DNA from: Cenococcum geophilum 1.58
Lineage: Eukaryota; Ascomycota; Dothideomycetes; Gloniales; Gloniaceae
Assembly (NCBI GenBank): GCA_001692895.1
Contig: KV748243.1
Span: 379,248-443,247, forward strand
Direction of reading: 5' to 3'
Length of the DNA stretch: 64,000 nucleotides
Shown: positions 1-11,938 of the stretch, piece by piece
Layout of the letters: each line of letters starts with the position of its first letter
Position numbering within the stretch: position 1 is the first letter of the stretch
The notes under the pieces: generated by a model
Seen by the model: only the letters and a program-made list of their open reading frames with translations
What the model was told of the DNA's origin: nothing
Database searches by the model: none
Program-made: the position numbers and the translations under genes

Positions 1-2090
1 TAAAGCTAAGTTAGAAACTATAGTATAGTGCAAAGCTAATAGACCTAAGTGGTACTAAAGAAGCCCATAAGAGATAAAGTAAGAAACTATAAAAACCTAG
101 AGGTTAAGGATCTAGTAATTATAGGACTAAGAAATAAAGGCTAAACTAGGGATCTTAGCAGTAGAAGACGTTTAGGCGGACTCTATAGTAAAGTTAATAG
201 TTTAAAGACGGAGCTTATATAAATTACGGAAAATAAGGTTACTTTATAAGGGATTGCAAAGATGGTTAGAGTTACTATATAATAAAGGAAACTAGACTAG
301 TAGAAGACATATACATATAGGGAGATAATAGTGTACTATAAGGAACAAAAGAGTGTTTAATTAGAAGTTTTGCGTTTTATTATAATAACATATACTAAAT
401 TTATAAAGACACTAAGTACGGCGTAAGCTATTAACTATAGGAGCTAAAACCCTTAGAATGTAAGGGAACTAATAAACTAGTTCGTAGATCGGATATTAAG
501 GACGATAATTTTAATATAAATAAAATATTCCATAATAATAAGGTAATAAAAGTAGCTTACTAGGAGTATATAGATCTTAAAGATGTTATACTAGAGGTAG
601 AGGATAATTCCACTATAGAATAGGGAATATTAGTAGGGATTAAGACCCTACTAGATATAATGTCTATCGCTTTATAAGACGCAAGAAAAGTAGGATAGTA
701 AACTACTTTAGCACTTAATAAAGGCAAGAAGCTAAAGGCTTAAGATTTTTAAGATAAGATAAGAGATGACTAAGATTCTTAAGACGAGATAAGGTATACC
801 TAAGGACCTATAACGGACAGAAACCGATAGAGTAGGGTAATAGCTTAGTTTAAAGATATATAAATAAGCTTAGGATAGAGTTTCCCGTAGGCATAAGACT
901 CTTAAGATAAGATAAGTGAGATTTAAGACTTTTAAGACGAGATAAGAATACTAAGTAAGCCTAGTTAGACTAAGGTAGGAGTAAAGCTTAAGTTAGAAGT
1001 AAGCTTAGGATTAAGAATCCTATAGAACTAAGATTTTAAGATATAAATAAGGACTATTAACGAGATTAAGAAGTAAGAAAACTTTAAAGATCTACTTGTA
1101 AGACGCGAAAAGAAAGAAACTATAGAGGAATTTAGAGCAAGAATTGCCTTATAGTAAGAGCAAAAACTAAATAAGAGATCTATTATACTAGGCCGTATAA
1201 AGAATAGAGCACTTATATAAAGAATTACTAATAGGCCTAGGTTAGGTATACTAAGAGCTAAGTAGCTTACCAAATTAGAAGATAAAGAGGATTTAGGGAT
1301 TCTAACTAGGTTTAAAGAACAATATATAAAGGGCTGTTATAACGTAGTAGTAAGAAAATACTTTCTTACGGACGAGCCGTATATACTTTAACAGCTATAC
1401 TAAAAGTGGTATAGGCAAAGGCACAATAATAAGTAGGAAGATTTCTATATGTGGTTAGATAAGAAAGTTATCTAAGACCACCTAATTACGGAAAAGGCGA
1501 TAAATTATATTAAGGGGGCCTTAATTATAACGTTAAAGGATCTAAAGGAGCGTTTAGAGGATTAAAGAAGTAAAAGATATATCTTAGTACCCGCGAATAA
1601 AGTTATAACGTTTAGATTAATATAATAAAGGTTTAAACTTAAGAATAAAGACAAACTAAGAGTTAACCTAAAGCACTAAGTATATTATATATTGGTATGG
1701 ATTGCATATATAAATAATGCGTACAATATATACAGAGTACTAAAGAATAAGCATCGAAAATATCCTATAAGAATGTATTAGATAGCTAAGAAGTAAAAAT
1801 ACCGGAACGCTAAGTATATGCATAGCTAGCATTTAGTAGAAGTTTAGAAGTTAGAAGACTTAATACTTTAGCTAGAAAGATTCCTTATGGAAGAATGCCT
1901 AGAGAATATATATCTATAGTATATTAAAGATAAAAAGCGAACTAAGTATTGGCTAAAGGTGGACTAAGTACAAATAGGATTAAGTAGCTAATAGTTAGGA
2001 AAAGTGGAGGCCTATAGGATTAGAGGGAACTAGTGGTAGAGCCTTAGACCCTTAAAGGAATTTAAGAATAACACCTAAATTTATAAGTTA
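1..2090 (+). pseudogene. gag remnant of chromovirus A1
   Basis: This is the capsid-region remnant of A1. Positions 1-1105 match, in reverse orientation, the gag-bearing copy A2 (57300-58260), which extends further upstream and shows a recognisable Gypsy capsid core. Positions about 1480-2140 match the start of A4 (37823-38510). The reading frame is broken by many TAG/TAA codons and no zinc knuckle could be read with confidence. It is assigned as gag from its place ahead of the protease and from the match to A2. Confidence 0.75.
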
Positions 2091-4445
2091 AATGGCAAGA
2101 TTAACAGTTTAAAGTATTAATAGATAGTGGAGCAATAAGGAACTATATCTTACTAGCAGCGGTTAAAAGAATAGGATTACCATATAGAAGGAAAGAATGT
2201 TCTTACCTATTAGTAATAATTTTAGGAGATCTAATAGCTTATAGAGGAGGTATTATTAATCTTAAAATAGGACCTATTTAGTTAACTATTAAAGGGAGAC
2301 AGATTAAGATGTCTTTTAATATATTACTATTAGGGAATAATAAGGCAGTACTAGAAATGCCTTAGTTACAGAAATATAATCTAAGGATTAATTAGGTTAC
2401 GGGTTAAGTTAATATCCAGGATACTTAACGACGCAAGATGCGACAGTAAGCTAAGTTGGTAAGGTACTAAGTAGGAGCAACCTACAAAGAAATAAAAAAA
2501 GGACTAAGTTACGTACTAAAGAAATACTATAAGTATAGCAAGAAACTATAGTTACTAAAGAGTAAGAAGCTATTAGAGTATATAGTATGGGACTATAAGA
2601 TAGAGTTAGAACTAGGAATAAGTCTAAGGTTCTTTCTAACCTATAAGCTTACCGAAGAAAAAGGTAGAGTACTAAAAGAGTTTATCTAAGAAAACTTATA
2701 AAAGGGATATATTAGACCATCGTAGTTATTAGCGGGTTATCTAGTACTATTTATACTAAAGAAGAATGGTAAACTAAGGCTATATATTAACTATAGGCAG
2801 TTAAACAGCATTACTAGGAAGGATAGGTATCCTTTACCCTTAATTAGCAAAATCTAAGATAGGATAGGTAATGCGCAAATCTTTATAAAGATAGATCTAA
2901 GATGGACGTACCATTAAATTAGAATTAAGGAAGGCGATAAATAAAAGGCAGCCTTTAGGTTAAAGGAAGGACTATATAAACTATTAGTTATGTAATTTAG
3001 GCTTATAAACGCACTAGTAATATTCTAGAAGCGTATTAACAATGCATTAAAAAAATACTTAGATAAATTTGTTATAGTATACCTTAACGATATTATTATC
3101 TACTTAAGGACTAAGGAAGAACACGGAGAACACGTTAAATGGGTCTTAAAGAGACTATAGGAAGAATAGATGCTAGTAGTAATTAAGAAATACAAGTTCT
3201 TTACTAGAAAGACTCATTTTATTAGATTTATTATTAAACTAGGCTAACTTAGTATAGATCTAAAGAAAATTAAGGCTATAGTGAATTAGTAAGAACTAGA
3301 AAACATTACGCAGTTAAGATTATTCCTAGGGTTTTGTAACTACTGTAGAAGGTTTATAGCGTAATAGTTAAAGGATATTAAACCATTTATATGGTTAATG
3401 AAGAAAAAAGAATTATAAGTATAGGGAGAGAAACAGCAAGAATTGTTTAAAAGAGTTAAAGAGTTGTTTACCTAGGAGCCAGTTCTTAAGATCTATTAAC
3501 TAGGACTAGAGACGGTTATAGAAATAAATGTATTAGACTATACACTAGGGGCATACTTTATGCAGAAATATTAAGATAAATAGCACCTAGTGGCATACTA
3601 TAGTTGGAAGATAACACTACTAGAGTTAAACTATAACATCTATAACAACCAGTTATTAGGTATAGTTGCAGTATTAAAGGAATAGAGAGCATTTTTATAA
3701 GGCACAGAGAAACTATTTATAGTTAAGACGGATTATAAGAACCTAATAGGATTTCTAACGATAAAGGAACTTAACTAAAGATAGGTTAAATGGGTAGAGA
3801 TGCTTATAGAATACTATTTTAAGATTTAGCACACTAAGGGTACAGATAATACATAAGCAGATGCTTTAAGTTGGAAAGCTAAACTATAAGAGAATAAAAA
3901 GCTATTAGGAGCTTTACTGCAAAAAGATATAGACGGATTGATTAGGTATAATTATCTAAAAATTGTAGCAACTTAAGAGGATAACGAATTAGAAAAAGTT
4001 TATAAGATATTAGAAAGCTTTTAGGTATAAAGGATCTTTAAAGTATAACTAGAAGAAGAAATACTGTATAAGTATAGAGAGGTAAAGTATATCCTAAGAG
4101 GCATAGCAGAGCATTTTGTGGAAGATTTCTATAAGGGAATAACTTAGGGATATAATAGAGCCATAGGCCTAGTGTTAAGACTCTAAGAGGAGTATATTAT
4201 TAATAGAATCTAGGGACTAGCGCGAAAAGTTATAAAAGAATATTTAGATTGCTAAAGAAATAAACTAATAAGGTATAAGCTATACGGAGGGCTATAACCT
4301 ATTAAGATACTAGAGAGACTATAGGAGGTTATATTATAGGACTTTATTATTAAGTTACTAAGGTTAAGAGACCCTATTACTAGGCAAGATTATAACGCGA
4401 TTTTAGTAATAGTAGATAAGCTTACGAAGTGGGGATACTTTATAG
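2091..4445 (+). pseudogene. pol remnant of A1 (protease, RT, RNase H, integrase N-terminal half)
   Basis: The aspartic protease motif DSGA is intact at 2123-2134. Reverse transcriptase follows, with readable blocks such as INYRQLNSI (about 2790) and KRINNALKKYLDKF (about 3030). The catalytic box at 3080-3091 reads YLND rather than YLDD. RNase H with an ADALS-like motif ends near 3870. The integrase zinc-binding region (about 4120-4270) and the start of the core (DFIIKL near 4340, then VDKLTKWGYF) lead to the break at 4445. The order PR-RT-RH-IN is that of Ty3/Gypsy. Many in-frame stops make it non-functional. Confidence 0.9.
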
Positions 4446-4705
4446 TGTGGTGGTGTAAATTGGACGTCGCCTACTATCTTGGCATTTTCCTATATTTATA
4501 GAGCCTTCGGCTTCCTTCCTTCTTCCCTCTATTATACATATCGCGACCTTACCAGTTACCGGAAATACACTCTTTTCTTTCTTTCTTACTGACTGACTGA
4601 CTGACTGACTGACTGACTGACTGACCGACCGACCGACCGACTGACCGACCGACCGACTGATAGCACCGTGACTTTCCTATCTTAGAGAGGTCGTACCCTC
4701 CCACA
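4446..4705 (+). repeat. 5' LTR of G1
   Basis: 260 bp, TG...CA. It contains a (CTGA)n/(CCGA)n microsatellite at about 4588-4660 that is longer than its partner in the 3' LTR (about 10835-10896). Three transitions separate it from the 3' LTR, each with the A/T form here, as expected of light RIP. Confidence 0.95.
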
Positions 4706-5074
4706 TATTTATGGCATTCCACATAAGGACGACGGCAAGCTCTTTGGATTAGAAGTCTAGTGCTATATATATAGGAGACACGCAGGAATATACTACGACT
4801 ACAGAAGAACCGCCAGCCAGACAGACGAGACAGCAGAGAATTAGAGAACTAGAGAACCAGGCAGTATTAGACAGCAAGGGGAACCAGGCAGTCCCTGAAT
4901 AAAAAGACAGCGGAAAAAACGGACATTAGACGGACAGTTAGACTCAATGCATAGGCCAAAGAGTGGCAATAGGAAGCAAAAGGGTGCAGGTTAAAAAGGT
5001 CTCGGCAATTAGATTCGGTGCCCATACTTAGAAATTAGATATCAAGCGAATCAGCGAGCCTATCAGACAACGTC
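4706..5074 (+). other. G1 5' leader
   Basis: Untranslated stretch between the 5' LTR and the Gag start. The first bases after the LTR (TATTTATGGCATTCC) are where a tRNA primer-binding site would lie, but I could not match them to a tRNA. No other gene is visible. Confidence 0.6.
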
Positions 5075-7282
5075 TTGGAGTTACCCAATACTTGCCACCT
5101 ACGCACAGACATAGCCAGACCTTTATTAAAGATGCAGAGACGGCAAGCTAAGGGCCAATTAATTAGACGGAAACGAGATCTAAGACATCTGGCGGCAAAG
5201 GAAGTCAGGACTGCCCTTAACGAACAAAGGACGCAATACCGAGTAAGGTCGCAAGCACACGAGATCGGATCTGTCCTTAAAAGCTTCCTATTCTGGCTTA
5301 GCTTTATTCTCTTTCAAGTCCTCTGGATTATATCAGCAGCAGCTCTAGAGGCGTTCCGTAAAGAAGTAGATGTAAGTAAAAGCAAGAGGCTTAGCAGCAC
5401 CCTACCGCGCGGAACGACGGCAGGCCAAAACAGATGGACGTACCGAGACCCGGCGGCAGTAGATAATGAAGATTCTGTGCTCTCCCAGGGAGACCCCCCC
5501 TCAGGCGTCAAGAAGCAGGTACCCTCCGTTAGGGATATAGCTGTACAGGTAAACCAGCCGCAGCAGTTACCTATCGAAGTACCGCTAGGACAGCCATCTG
5601 GGACACCCTCTATCAAGACTACGGCCATGCAAGCAGACCTACCGCAGCGTTCGCCCGTGACACCTAGGACTGACGACCCTCGGCCGACGAAGGATAAGGA
5701 CCACCTGCAAGCTCCCGAGGAAGCTCTAGATACACCTTATGGCCAGCAGTCGACGGCTCAAGACAAGGTCTACGTCACGGTCCAGCCTATGCCAGCCCCA
5801 GGAGCTATAGGAACTCCCTACTTCGCAGGACAGAACGTGTCGCAGTTTATCGAGCAGTACGAGCGGCTATGCCTCCGACACCACGCAACGAGTAAGGAGA
5901 AGCACTAGGGTCTTCCGGAGTACTGCGAGTACTAGATAGGAGTGTGGATCCGAAGCCTGCCTAAATTCACAGCTGGTGACTGGACGGAGCTTGTGAGAAA
6001 GCTTAGGGCAGAGTACCGAGGAAGTGACTAATTTCGACAGATGGAAACAGTAGAATTCTTAGAAGCCTATATACGGCAGTATAAGGACAATCCGCCAAGC
6101 AGCATGCGCGAGTACTGTAGGCAGTTCACATTAATCTCCCAGAGAGTTGCGGAGGCAGGTAATCTAGGGAACGGTAAGCGAGGATACTGGTTTGCAAGAG
6201 GACTTCCGCTTGAATATCAAAGATATGCTATGGCTAAAACGGGAGCCGATCCAGATAGACAAGAGTCCTTTAACTTCTATCAGCTATAGAGAGCCGTAGA
6301 GGACAGGCTTAGTTTATATGAGGGCGCAGATCGTCTGCTGAAAATGGACCCCAAGGAGCAGAGCCTTCGTCAGCTAGTTAAACAATTCCGTACTCAGCAG
6401 CCGGCTAGACCAGGTGTACCCAGAGGAGCCCTAATGCAGCAGCAGTCGCCTACTACGGATTAGGCTACAGTTCAAAGCCCAGCACTAGGATACGAAGACT
6501 GGCAGAACAGCACCCGACCTCCGCAAGATTCTCAACCTCCGCAAGACTCTCAATATCCGCAAGGCTGTCGATATCCGCAAGATTCTACTGCCTTTGGACG
6601 GTCGCAGCAGGACGCACAGGGCCAGCAAGGTACGCAAGGACAAGGCTAGCAGACCTGCTTTGGATGCGGAGGAAGTCACCGTTTCACCGAGCACGAGTGT
6701 CAAGGCTTAAAGGATCTTATTCAGCAAGGACTTGTACATCTGTCTAATCGAGGAAGACTAGTAGCGGGGACGCGCGAACGACCTAGACCTGAACTACCGC
6801 GGCTCGGCAATAAAGGACGGCTAAAGGATATCAAGGACTGGCTCCGTATGTGTCAAGGAATAGACCCAGGTAGACTAAGCAAAGAAAAGACGCAGCAACA
6901 GGCCGCCCCTATAGTACGAACGGATCTTACTGCTTTCCATGACGGAGTAGTGCTGAAGAACATTGACAAAATGCGTACGAACTGGGAGGACTACTATCAA
7001 GTACAACCCGCAGACTCAGCAGTAACGCCTAGCCAGCAATGTCCGCAGACCCTTAGAGACAGCCATGTAACCAGGACAGCTGTTAAGCCGCGGCAGGCTT
7101 TGCAGCAGGCTCCGCAGCAGGTACCGCAGGCTCCGCCGCAGGAAAAGAATGTACGGCCGGGAGATTACATCCAGATTAGGTCACGGCCTGCGGATGAGAC
7201 AGCTAAAGCTAGGAAGAAGAATGAGTCGTCCAACCCTTGGAGACGGTCTTGGAGGCGGACGCTTGACCAGGTCAGCCATTAA
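5075..7282 (+). pseudogene. Gag-like gene of G1, one frame with six nonsense codons
   Basis: A single reading frame of 736 codons runs from ATG at 5075 to TAA at 7280. It is interrupted only by in-frame TAG or TAA at 5906, 5933, 6029, 6287, 6461 and 6647, with no frameshift. Each can be a single C-to-T or G-to-A change from CAG, CAA or TGG. The N-terminal part is basic with a hydrophobic patch near residues 75-90. A fungal Gag-type segment (TPYFAGQNVSQFIEQYERL) lies before the first stop. A PPQDSQ-like 18-bp repeat follows at about 6526-6590, and a Cys/His knuckle of unusual spacing (CFGCGGSHRFTEHEC, 6656-6700). The tail is rich in PQQAPQ repeats. It would package element RNA; as it stands it is a pseudogene. 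Confidence 0.88.
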
Positions 7283-10200
7283 CCCGTAGGCTCCGTCGCA
7301 GGCTCCGCAGCAAGCTCCGCAGTAGGTGTAGGATGTTTGACTAGGGGACAGTCAAGTTCTAAGGTGGGGGAGGGGACGCAGGTGACGACCGTATAAAAGA
7401 TTTCTATTTGTCTGCTTATTTACTGTATTTCCTAAAGCTCCTTTCTTGTTTACTTTCGTAGTCAAGACGCGTCAGTCGCGACGACCGACTGCAAAGATAT
7501 CAGTTCAGCTCACCGCCTGTCACCGAGCCAATGGCGATTTTCCATCCCGGGGATGGAAAATCCTGATTGGTCTATTCAGCAGTAAAGCCGGCAGAACTCT
7601 ACACCGCCCCTGTAATTCGATGATGCAGCTACACAATGAGAACGGATACCGAGAGCCTCAATTAATTGCACGGATACAGAGCCGATTGTACAATGCAGAG
7701 CCAGACGCAGAGCCAGACGTAGAGCCTTAATCGAATCACTGCACGGAAGCAATCGAGCGACTGTACAGAAGCCACAACTGGTCGAAGAATCGAATCAAGC
7801 CAGAGCCTCGATGTCAGCACGTTGCAGTCACTAAATCAAATCAGTCGTGATGAACTGGATCTGAGGATAAAAGAATGAATAAAGCTATCGAATCTATCTA
7901 TGAGGAATATAGGCCTTGATATAGGCCTATATCTACGGATACCGAAGTAGTTGCTACAAAGACCGCTGCGGAGACCGCTGCGGAGACCGCTGCGGAGACC
8001 GAACAAAGGGCATCTGCTTATGTAAGCAGGAAACGCATGTGGAGGACTCCTCTAGAGCTATCGTCAAGTCGAATGTCGTCAGATTAGAGCCTTCGGCCGG
8101 GCCGACCTTATTCCTTATTTGAACGACGACTGATCGCAGCACGACTGTCACGACTGTCACTGCTGTCACTGCCATCCGAATGCAGTACTGCGCCAGCTGT
8201 ACGACAAGAACGGACACCGCGGTAAGGAAGGGACCCACACAAGGGCAGCAGCATCATATTAGAAAACGGGCACCGCGGAACAGTAAAGTAGTATACAAAA
8301 GAGGCGCTGATAAAGATACTCCGCAAAAGATTGTACACGGGGCACAACTAACCACGATAAACCCAAGCCATCTACATGCGACTGAAGACAGGACAAAGCC
8401 GTATCTGACTAAGCCAGCGAAGGACCTTATTGAGGATTACAAGGGAAACAGGAATTGGACGTATAGGAGCTAGCACTTCTTAGAGATCGTCTTGACGAAA
8501 GGACTGTATTATGGACGCAAGGGCAAGGGATATGCGACGGAGGTAGTCACAACAGCCGAGAAGCTGCCACCAGATGATAAAGAGACTGGAAGCAGAAGAC
8601 AGTCCCTGGGAGGCTCTTAAGCTGAAAGAAGATTAAGGACACATGAGCGTACTGCCAGCAGCGAGGGCAAAGGAGCAGCCGTAAAGGCCTAAGATGCGCC
8701 GAAGAAGCTAAGTGCAAAGACGGCCCAGAAAGAGAAGAAAGCAGCTATCAAGGACGTCCCAGAAAAGCACTAGGCCTGTGGTAGTAGTTCAGAGGAAGCT
8801 GCCGCTTATGTTCACGAGGAGGGAAGTCTTAGGACAGGTCTCTGGGTTAGACGTCTGGTGGACACTGAGAGCCTCAATCGACTACGGATACGATGCGGAG
8901 TCTTGATCGACCGCCCGCAGATGCAGAGCCTACGGATGCAGAGCCTCGATAGTACGCACGGCGGAAGACACCTTGAGTCAAGCCAGAGCCTCAGTCAAAT
9001 CCTGATCAGTCGAACGCCGCCTGTGCAAGTCAAGTCGTCAAATTAGAGCCTTCAGTCGGGCCGACCTAATACCCTATTTGAACGTCAGTCGATCGTACGT
9101 TGTTACAGTCAAATCGAATCAGTCACCGTCGCCATTAGACGTCTTCGATCAGCAGTCAAAGATTCTACAATAGCAGACGGACAGGCACTAGGCCTAACCA
9201 GGAAATCAGTATACGGCCGACAGAACGTCAGAAGCGCAGTCAGTCAACGTCTTAGAGCGTCTGCGAGAGCCTCTTCCCATGGCTGTCCCCCCCTTATCGA
9301 TCGATTGCCGCCCGTCTCAACGCTTACGGATTAGTTAACCAGAACGATCTTTCCTACAGACATAGATACGGAGCTTTACACGAAGTCTCACACGGAGTCG
9401 TATAGGGAGTCTACGGATATAGAGCATACAGGTGCAGAGCCTTAATTGGACAACAGTACGGCAGCTTAACTGGACGCCGATATATGCGGAGCCTTAACCG
9501 ACTCGTACATACAGCAGAAGACACCTTAAGTCAAGCCAAGGCCTCATCAAGTCTCGATTAGTTGAACGCCGTCTCCGCATTCAAATCAGGACAATTAGAA
9601 CCTTCGACCGGGCCGACTTTCTACCTTAATCGAACGACCGAACGGTCAGTTGCAGCACGTCGTCGCCGACCAATTAGACAGTCTTCGGCCAGCAGTTAAG
9701 GCAGCCATACACGCATACACGCAGACACGGACGCAGACACGGACGCAGAATATGCAATACAGAGCTACTGATGCGCAGCCAGACGCACAGCCAGACGCAC
9801 AGCCAGACGCACAGCTAGATGCAGGGCCTAGTGCAAAGCCACGGGCAGGGCCTTGACTGGGAAGCTGCGTACGATGCAGACCGATACAGAGCTAGATACA
9901 GAGTTTTAATATCAAACGGCAGCGGAATGAACGAGTTAATCCAGAGTCTCTGCTACCTTGACTGACTGTCCTGCCACCGCCGCTGCTGCCGCTATTCCGT
10001 CCAGCTATTTCGTCCTTGCTGTCTCAACCGACTGCTGTCTCTACCGTCCTAGATCTGTACCGCTGTCAGGTCTATTTACTGCTGGATCTGCTAGGTCTGT
10101 CATGCCGTTCTATACTGCCATTCCAACCAATCCGTTCTACTGCTGCCGACCAGCTGTTCTACCGCTGCCACTACTGCCACTGCTATTCCGACTGTTCCGT

Positions 10201-10680
10201 TCTATTGTTCCGATTGTTCTACTGCTACCGTTCTAACTGACTGCTACTGGCTGACTGCTACCAACTGACTGCTACCGACTGTCTGCCGCTACCGAGATTT
10301 CTGCTACTAAAAGTTCTGCTGCTGGATGTCCTACTGTTTACTAACTGTTACCGAATTCTTCTACCGAGTATTCTACCGCGCTGACTGTCTGCCGTATTAC
10401 TATTACTACTACCGTTACTGTTGCTGCTGTTACTGCTATTGCTGCTCTTACTGCTGCCGTTATTATTTCTAGTTTACTACTGTCCTAGTTGCTACTAATA
10501 GGAAGATCGGATTTTAGCTATGGGTAACGGAAGGATACCGTAGAGCAGTTCTATGGAAGGGCTGAGGATATAGTTACCTGCGTTCGTTTAGGGATATGCT
10601 TTCCTTTGTCTATTCTGCTTTTACTATACTCTCGTTTTGCTATTCTTCTATGTTATAGAACGTTAGGGGACAACGTTCTT
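7283..10680 (+). repeat. G1 non-coding interior made of dispersed and tandem repeats
   Basis: No pol or other protein domain is recognisable here, and short open stretches have no family features. Instead it holds repeated modules. A block TTAGAGCCTTC-N-CGGGCCGAC occurs at about 8083, 9043 and 9592 in diverged form. GACCGCTGCGGA is repeated three times (7961-7996). CAGCCAGACGCA is repeated four times (9776-9823). Many GCAGAGCC-type words are scattered. 9960-10480 is CTG/CCG-rich low-complexity DNA. The length suggests filler needed for packaging size, as in non-autonomous LTR elements; that is inference. Confidence 0.75.
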
Positions 10681-10693
10681 AGTGGGGGAGGTA
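10681..10693 (+). other. Polypurine tract of G1
   Basis: AGTGGGGGAGGTA lies immediately before the 3' LTR, in the position and base make-up of a plus-strand primer. It fixes the element's direction. Confidence 0.85.
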
Positions 10694-10939
10694 TGTGGTG
10701 GTGTAGATTGGACGTCGCCTACTGTCTTGGCATTTTCCTATATTTATAGAGCCTTCGGCTTCCTTCCTTCTTCCCTCTATCATACATATCGCGACCTTAC
10801 CAGTTACCGGAAATACACTCTTTTCTTTCTTTCTTACTGACTGACTGACTGACTGACTGACCGACCGACCGACCGACTGACCGACCGACCGACTGATAGC
10901 ACCGTGACTTTCCTATCTTAGAGGTCGTACCCTCCCACA
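10694..10939 (+). repeat. 3' LTR of G1
   Basis: 246 bp, TG...CA, near-identical to the 5' LTR. It carries the shorter (CTGA)n array and is followed by the ATAG target duplication. Confidence 0.95.
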
Positions 10940-10943
10940 ATAG

Positions 10944-11938
10944 TATGCATAAAAGAAATATTAGTAGAGGATATTGCTAGAATCTATATTAAGGAAGTGT
11001 TTATAAGATATGGAGCACTAAGTAAAATTATATTGGATAGAGATTTAAGATTTATAGTAGTATTCTAGGAGGTATTCTTAGTAGAATAAGGAGTTAGAGC
11101 AGTAACTTCTACTATATATTATCCGCAGACAGACGGTTAAACGGAAAGGTTAAATTAGATACTAGAGCAGTATTTAAGACACTATATTAATTACGTATAG
11201 AATAATTGGGTATTGCTATTACTAGTTATATAGTTTATATATAATATAACACTATAAGAAGGAATAGGCATATTACTATTTAAGGTAAATTATAGATATA
11301 AGCTAAGAATATTATTGTTACTACGATAAGTGAAGAAAATAAGTAGCACAGCTAAAGAGAGAATAAAGATACTAATAAATCTTTATATAAACCTTATAGA
11401 ATTAGTAAAGGAAGTATAAGAAAGAATAAAAAAGTACTATAACGTTAAGAGATCTAAGGGACTAGATCTTAAGGAGGGAGATAAAGTATAGCTACTATAT
11501 AAAAATTTTAAGAGTTAACAACTAAGTAAGAAGTTAGACTATATTAAACTAGGACCTTTTAAAATTATATAAAGGATTTTACCGGTTACGTTTAGGTTAG
11601 ACTTACTAGTTAAGATAAAGATCTACCCTATATAGTATATTATAATGCTAGAGCCAGTATATAGAAATATTAAGCCACTAATCTATAAAGCAGACATGTA
11701 TAGAGGATAAGAAGAAGATAAATAGCAAGTTTTAAAGATTATTAGTTATAAGGACATTAATAATAAAATATAGTATAAGGTTAAGTGGATAGGCTATACT
11801 AAGACTACCTAGAAGCTACTAGAAAATTTAAAAAATGCTATAGAAAAGGTATAGGAGTATTAAAAGAAATTAGGTTAGGCAGTATTAATAAAGAAGAATT
11901 ACTAAAGAATAAGTTACTTAAGGGGGACCTAAAAAGAG
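10944..11938 (+). pseudogene. A1 integrase C-terminal half with chromodomain
   Basis: This continues the integrase frame broken at 4445. YPQTDG (about 11130), the LNLYINLIELV region and the KLDYIKLGPFKI block (about 11535) are typical of the Gypsy integrase C-terminal domain. A chromodomain follows at about 11729-11865 (ISYKDINNKI, YKVKWIGYTKT, then LLENLKNAIE). This places A1 among the chromoviruses, whose chromodomains guide integration to silent chromatin in studied cases. Multiple TAG codons interrupt it. A purine-rich AAGGGGGACC near 11920 is the likely polypurine tract. Confidence 0.9.

Larger units (their letters stand above)
1..4445 (+). mobile_element. Chromovirus A1 (Ty3/Gypsy), 5' part, RIP-degraded
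   Basis: This is the left part of a Gypsy element whose 5' LTR lies before the window. Domain order is gag, protease, reverse transcriptase, RNase H and the first half of integrase. The integrase reading frame stops at 4445 and resumes at 10944, because element G1 is inserted there. Numerous in-frame TAG/TAA codons sit where Gln or Trp is expected, CpA and TpG are rare and CpG is retained, which fits RIP. The family is shared with A2 (57300-58900, reversed), A3 (33612-37822) and A4 (37823-43454). Confidence 0.9.
4446..10939 (+). mobile_element. G1: gag-only LTR retrotransposon nested in A1
   Basis: The element is bounded by two LTRs (4446-4705 and 10694-10939) that start TGTGG and end CCACA. 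ATAG is duplicated on both sides (4442-4445 and 10940-10943). Removing it rejoins the A1 integrase frame (GYFIV then CIKEI). A purine tract lies just before the 3' LTR, so it reads on the + strand. It encodes a Gag-like protein but I find no protease, RT, RNase H or integrase. Its composition is much less AT-rich than its surroundings. The LTRs differ by only three transitions, a 2-bp indel and the length of a (CTGA)n array, so it is the youngest insertion in the window. Confidence 0.93.

Noticed and set aside
7954..8473. Several short frames around the 12-bp repeat in G1
   Set aside because: Open on both strands because of GC-rich tandem repeats; no conserved feature.
9958..10240. Overlapping 92- and 74-codon frames in G1
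   Set aside because: Composition-driven frames in a CTG/CCG-rich low-complexity tract; no domain, and two frames open at once.
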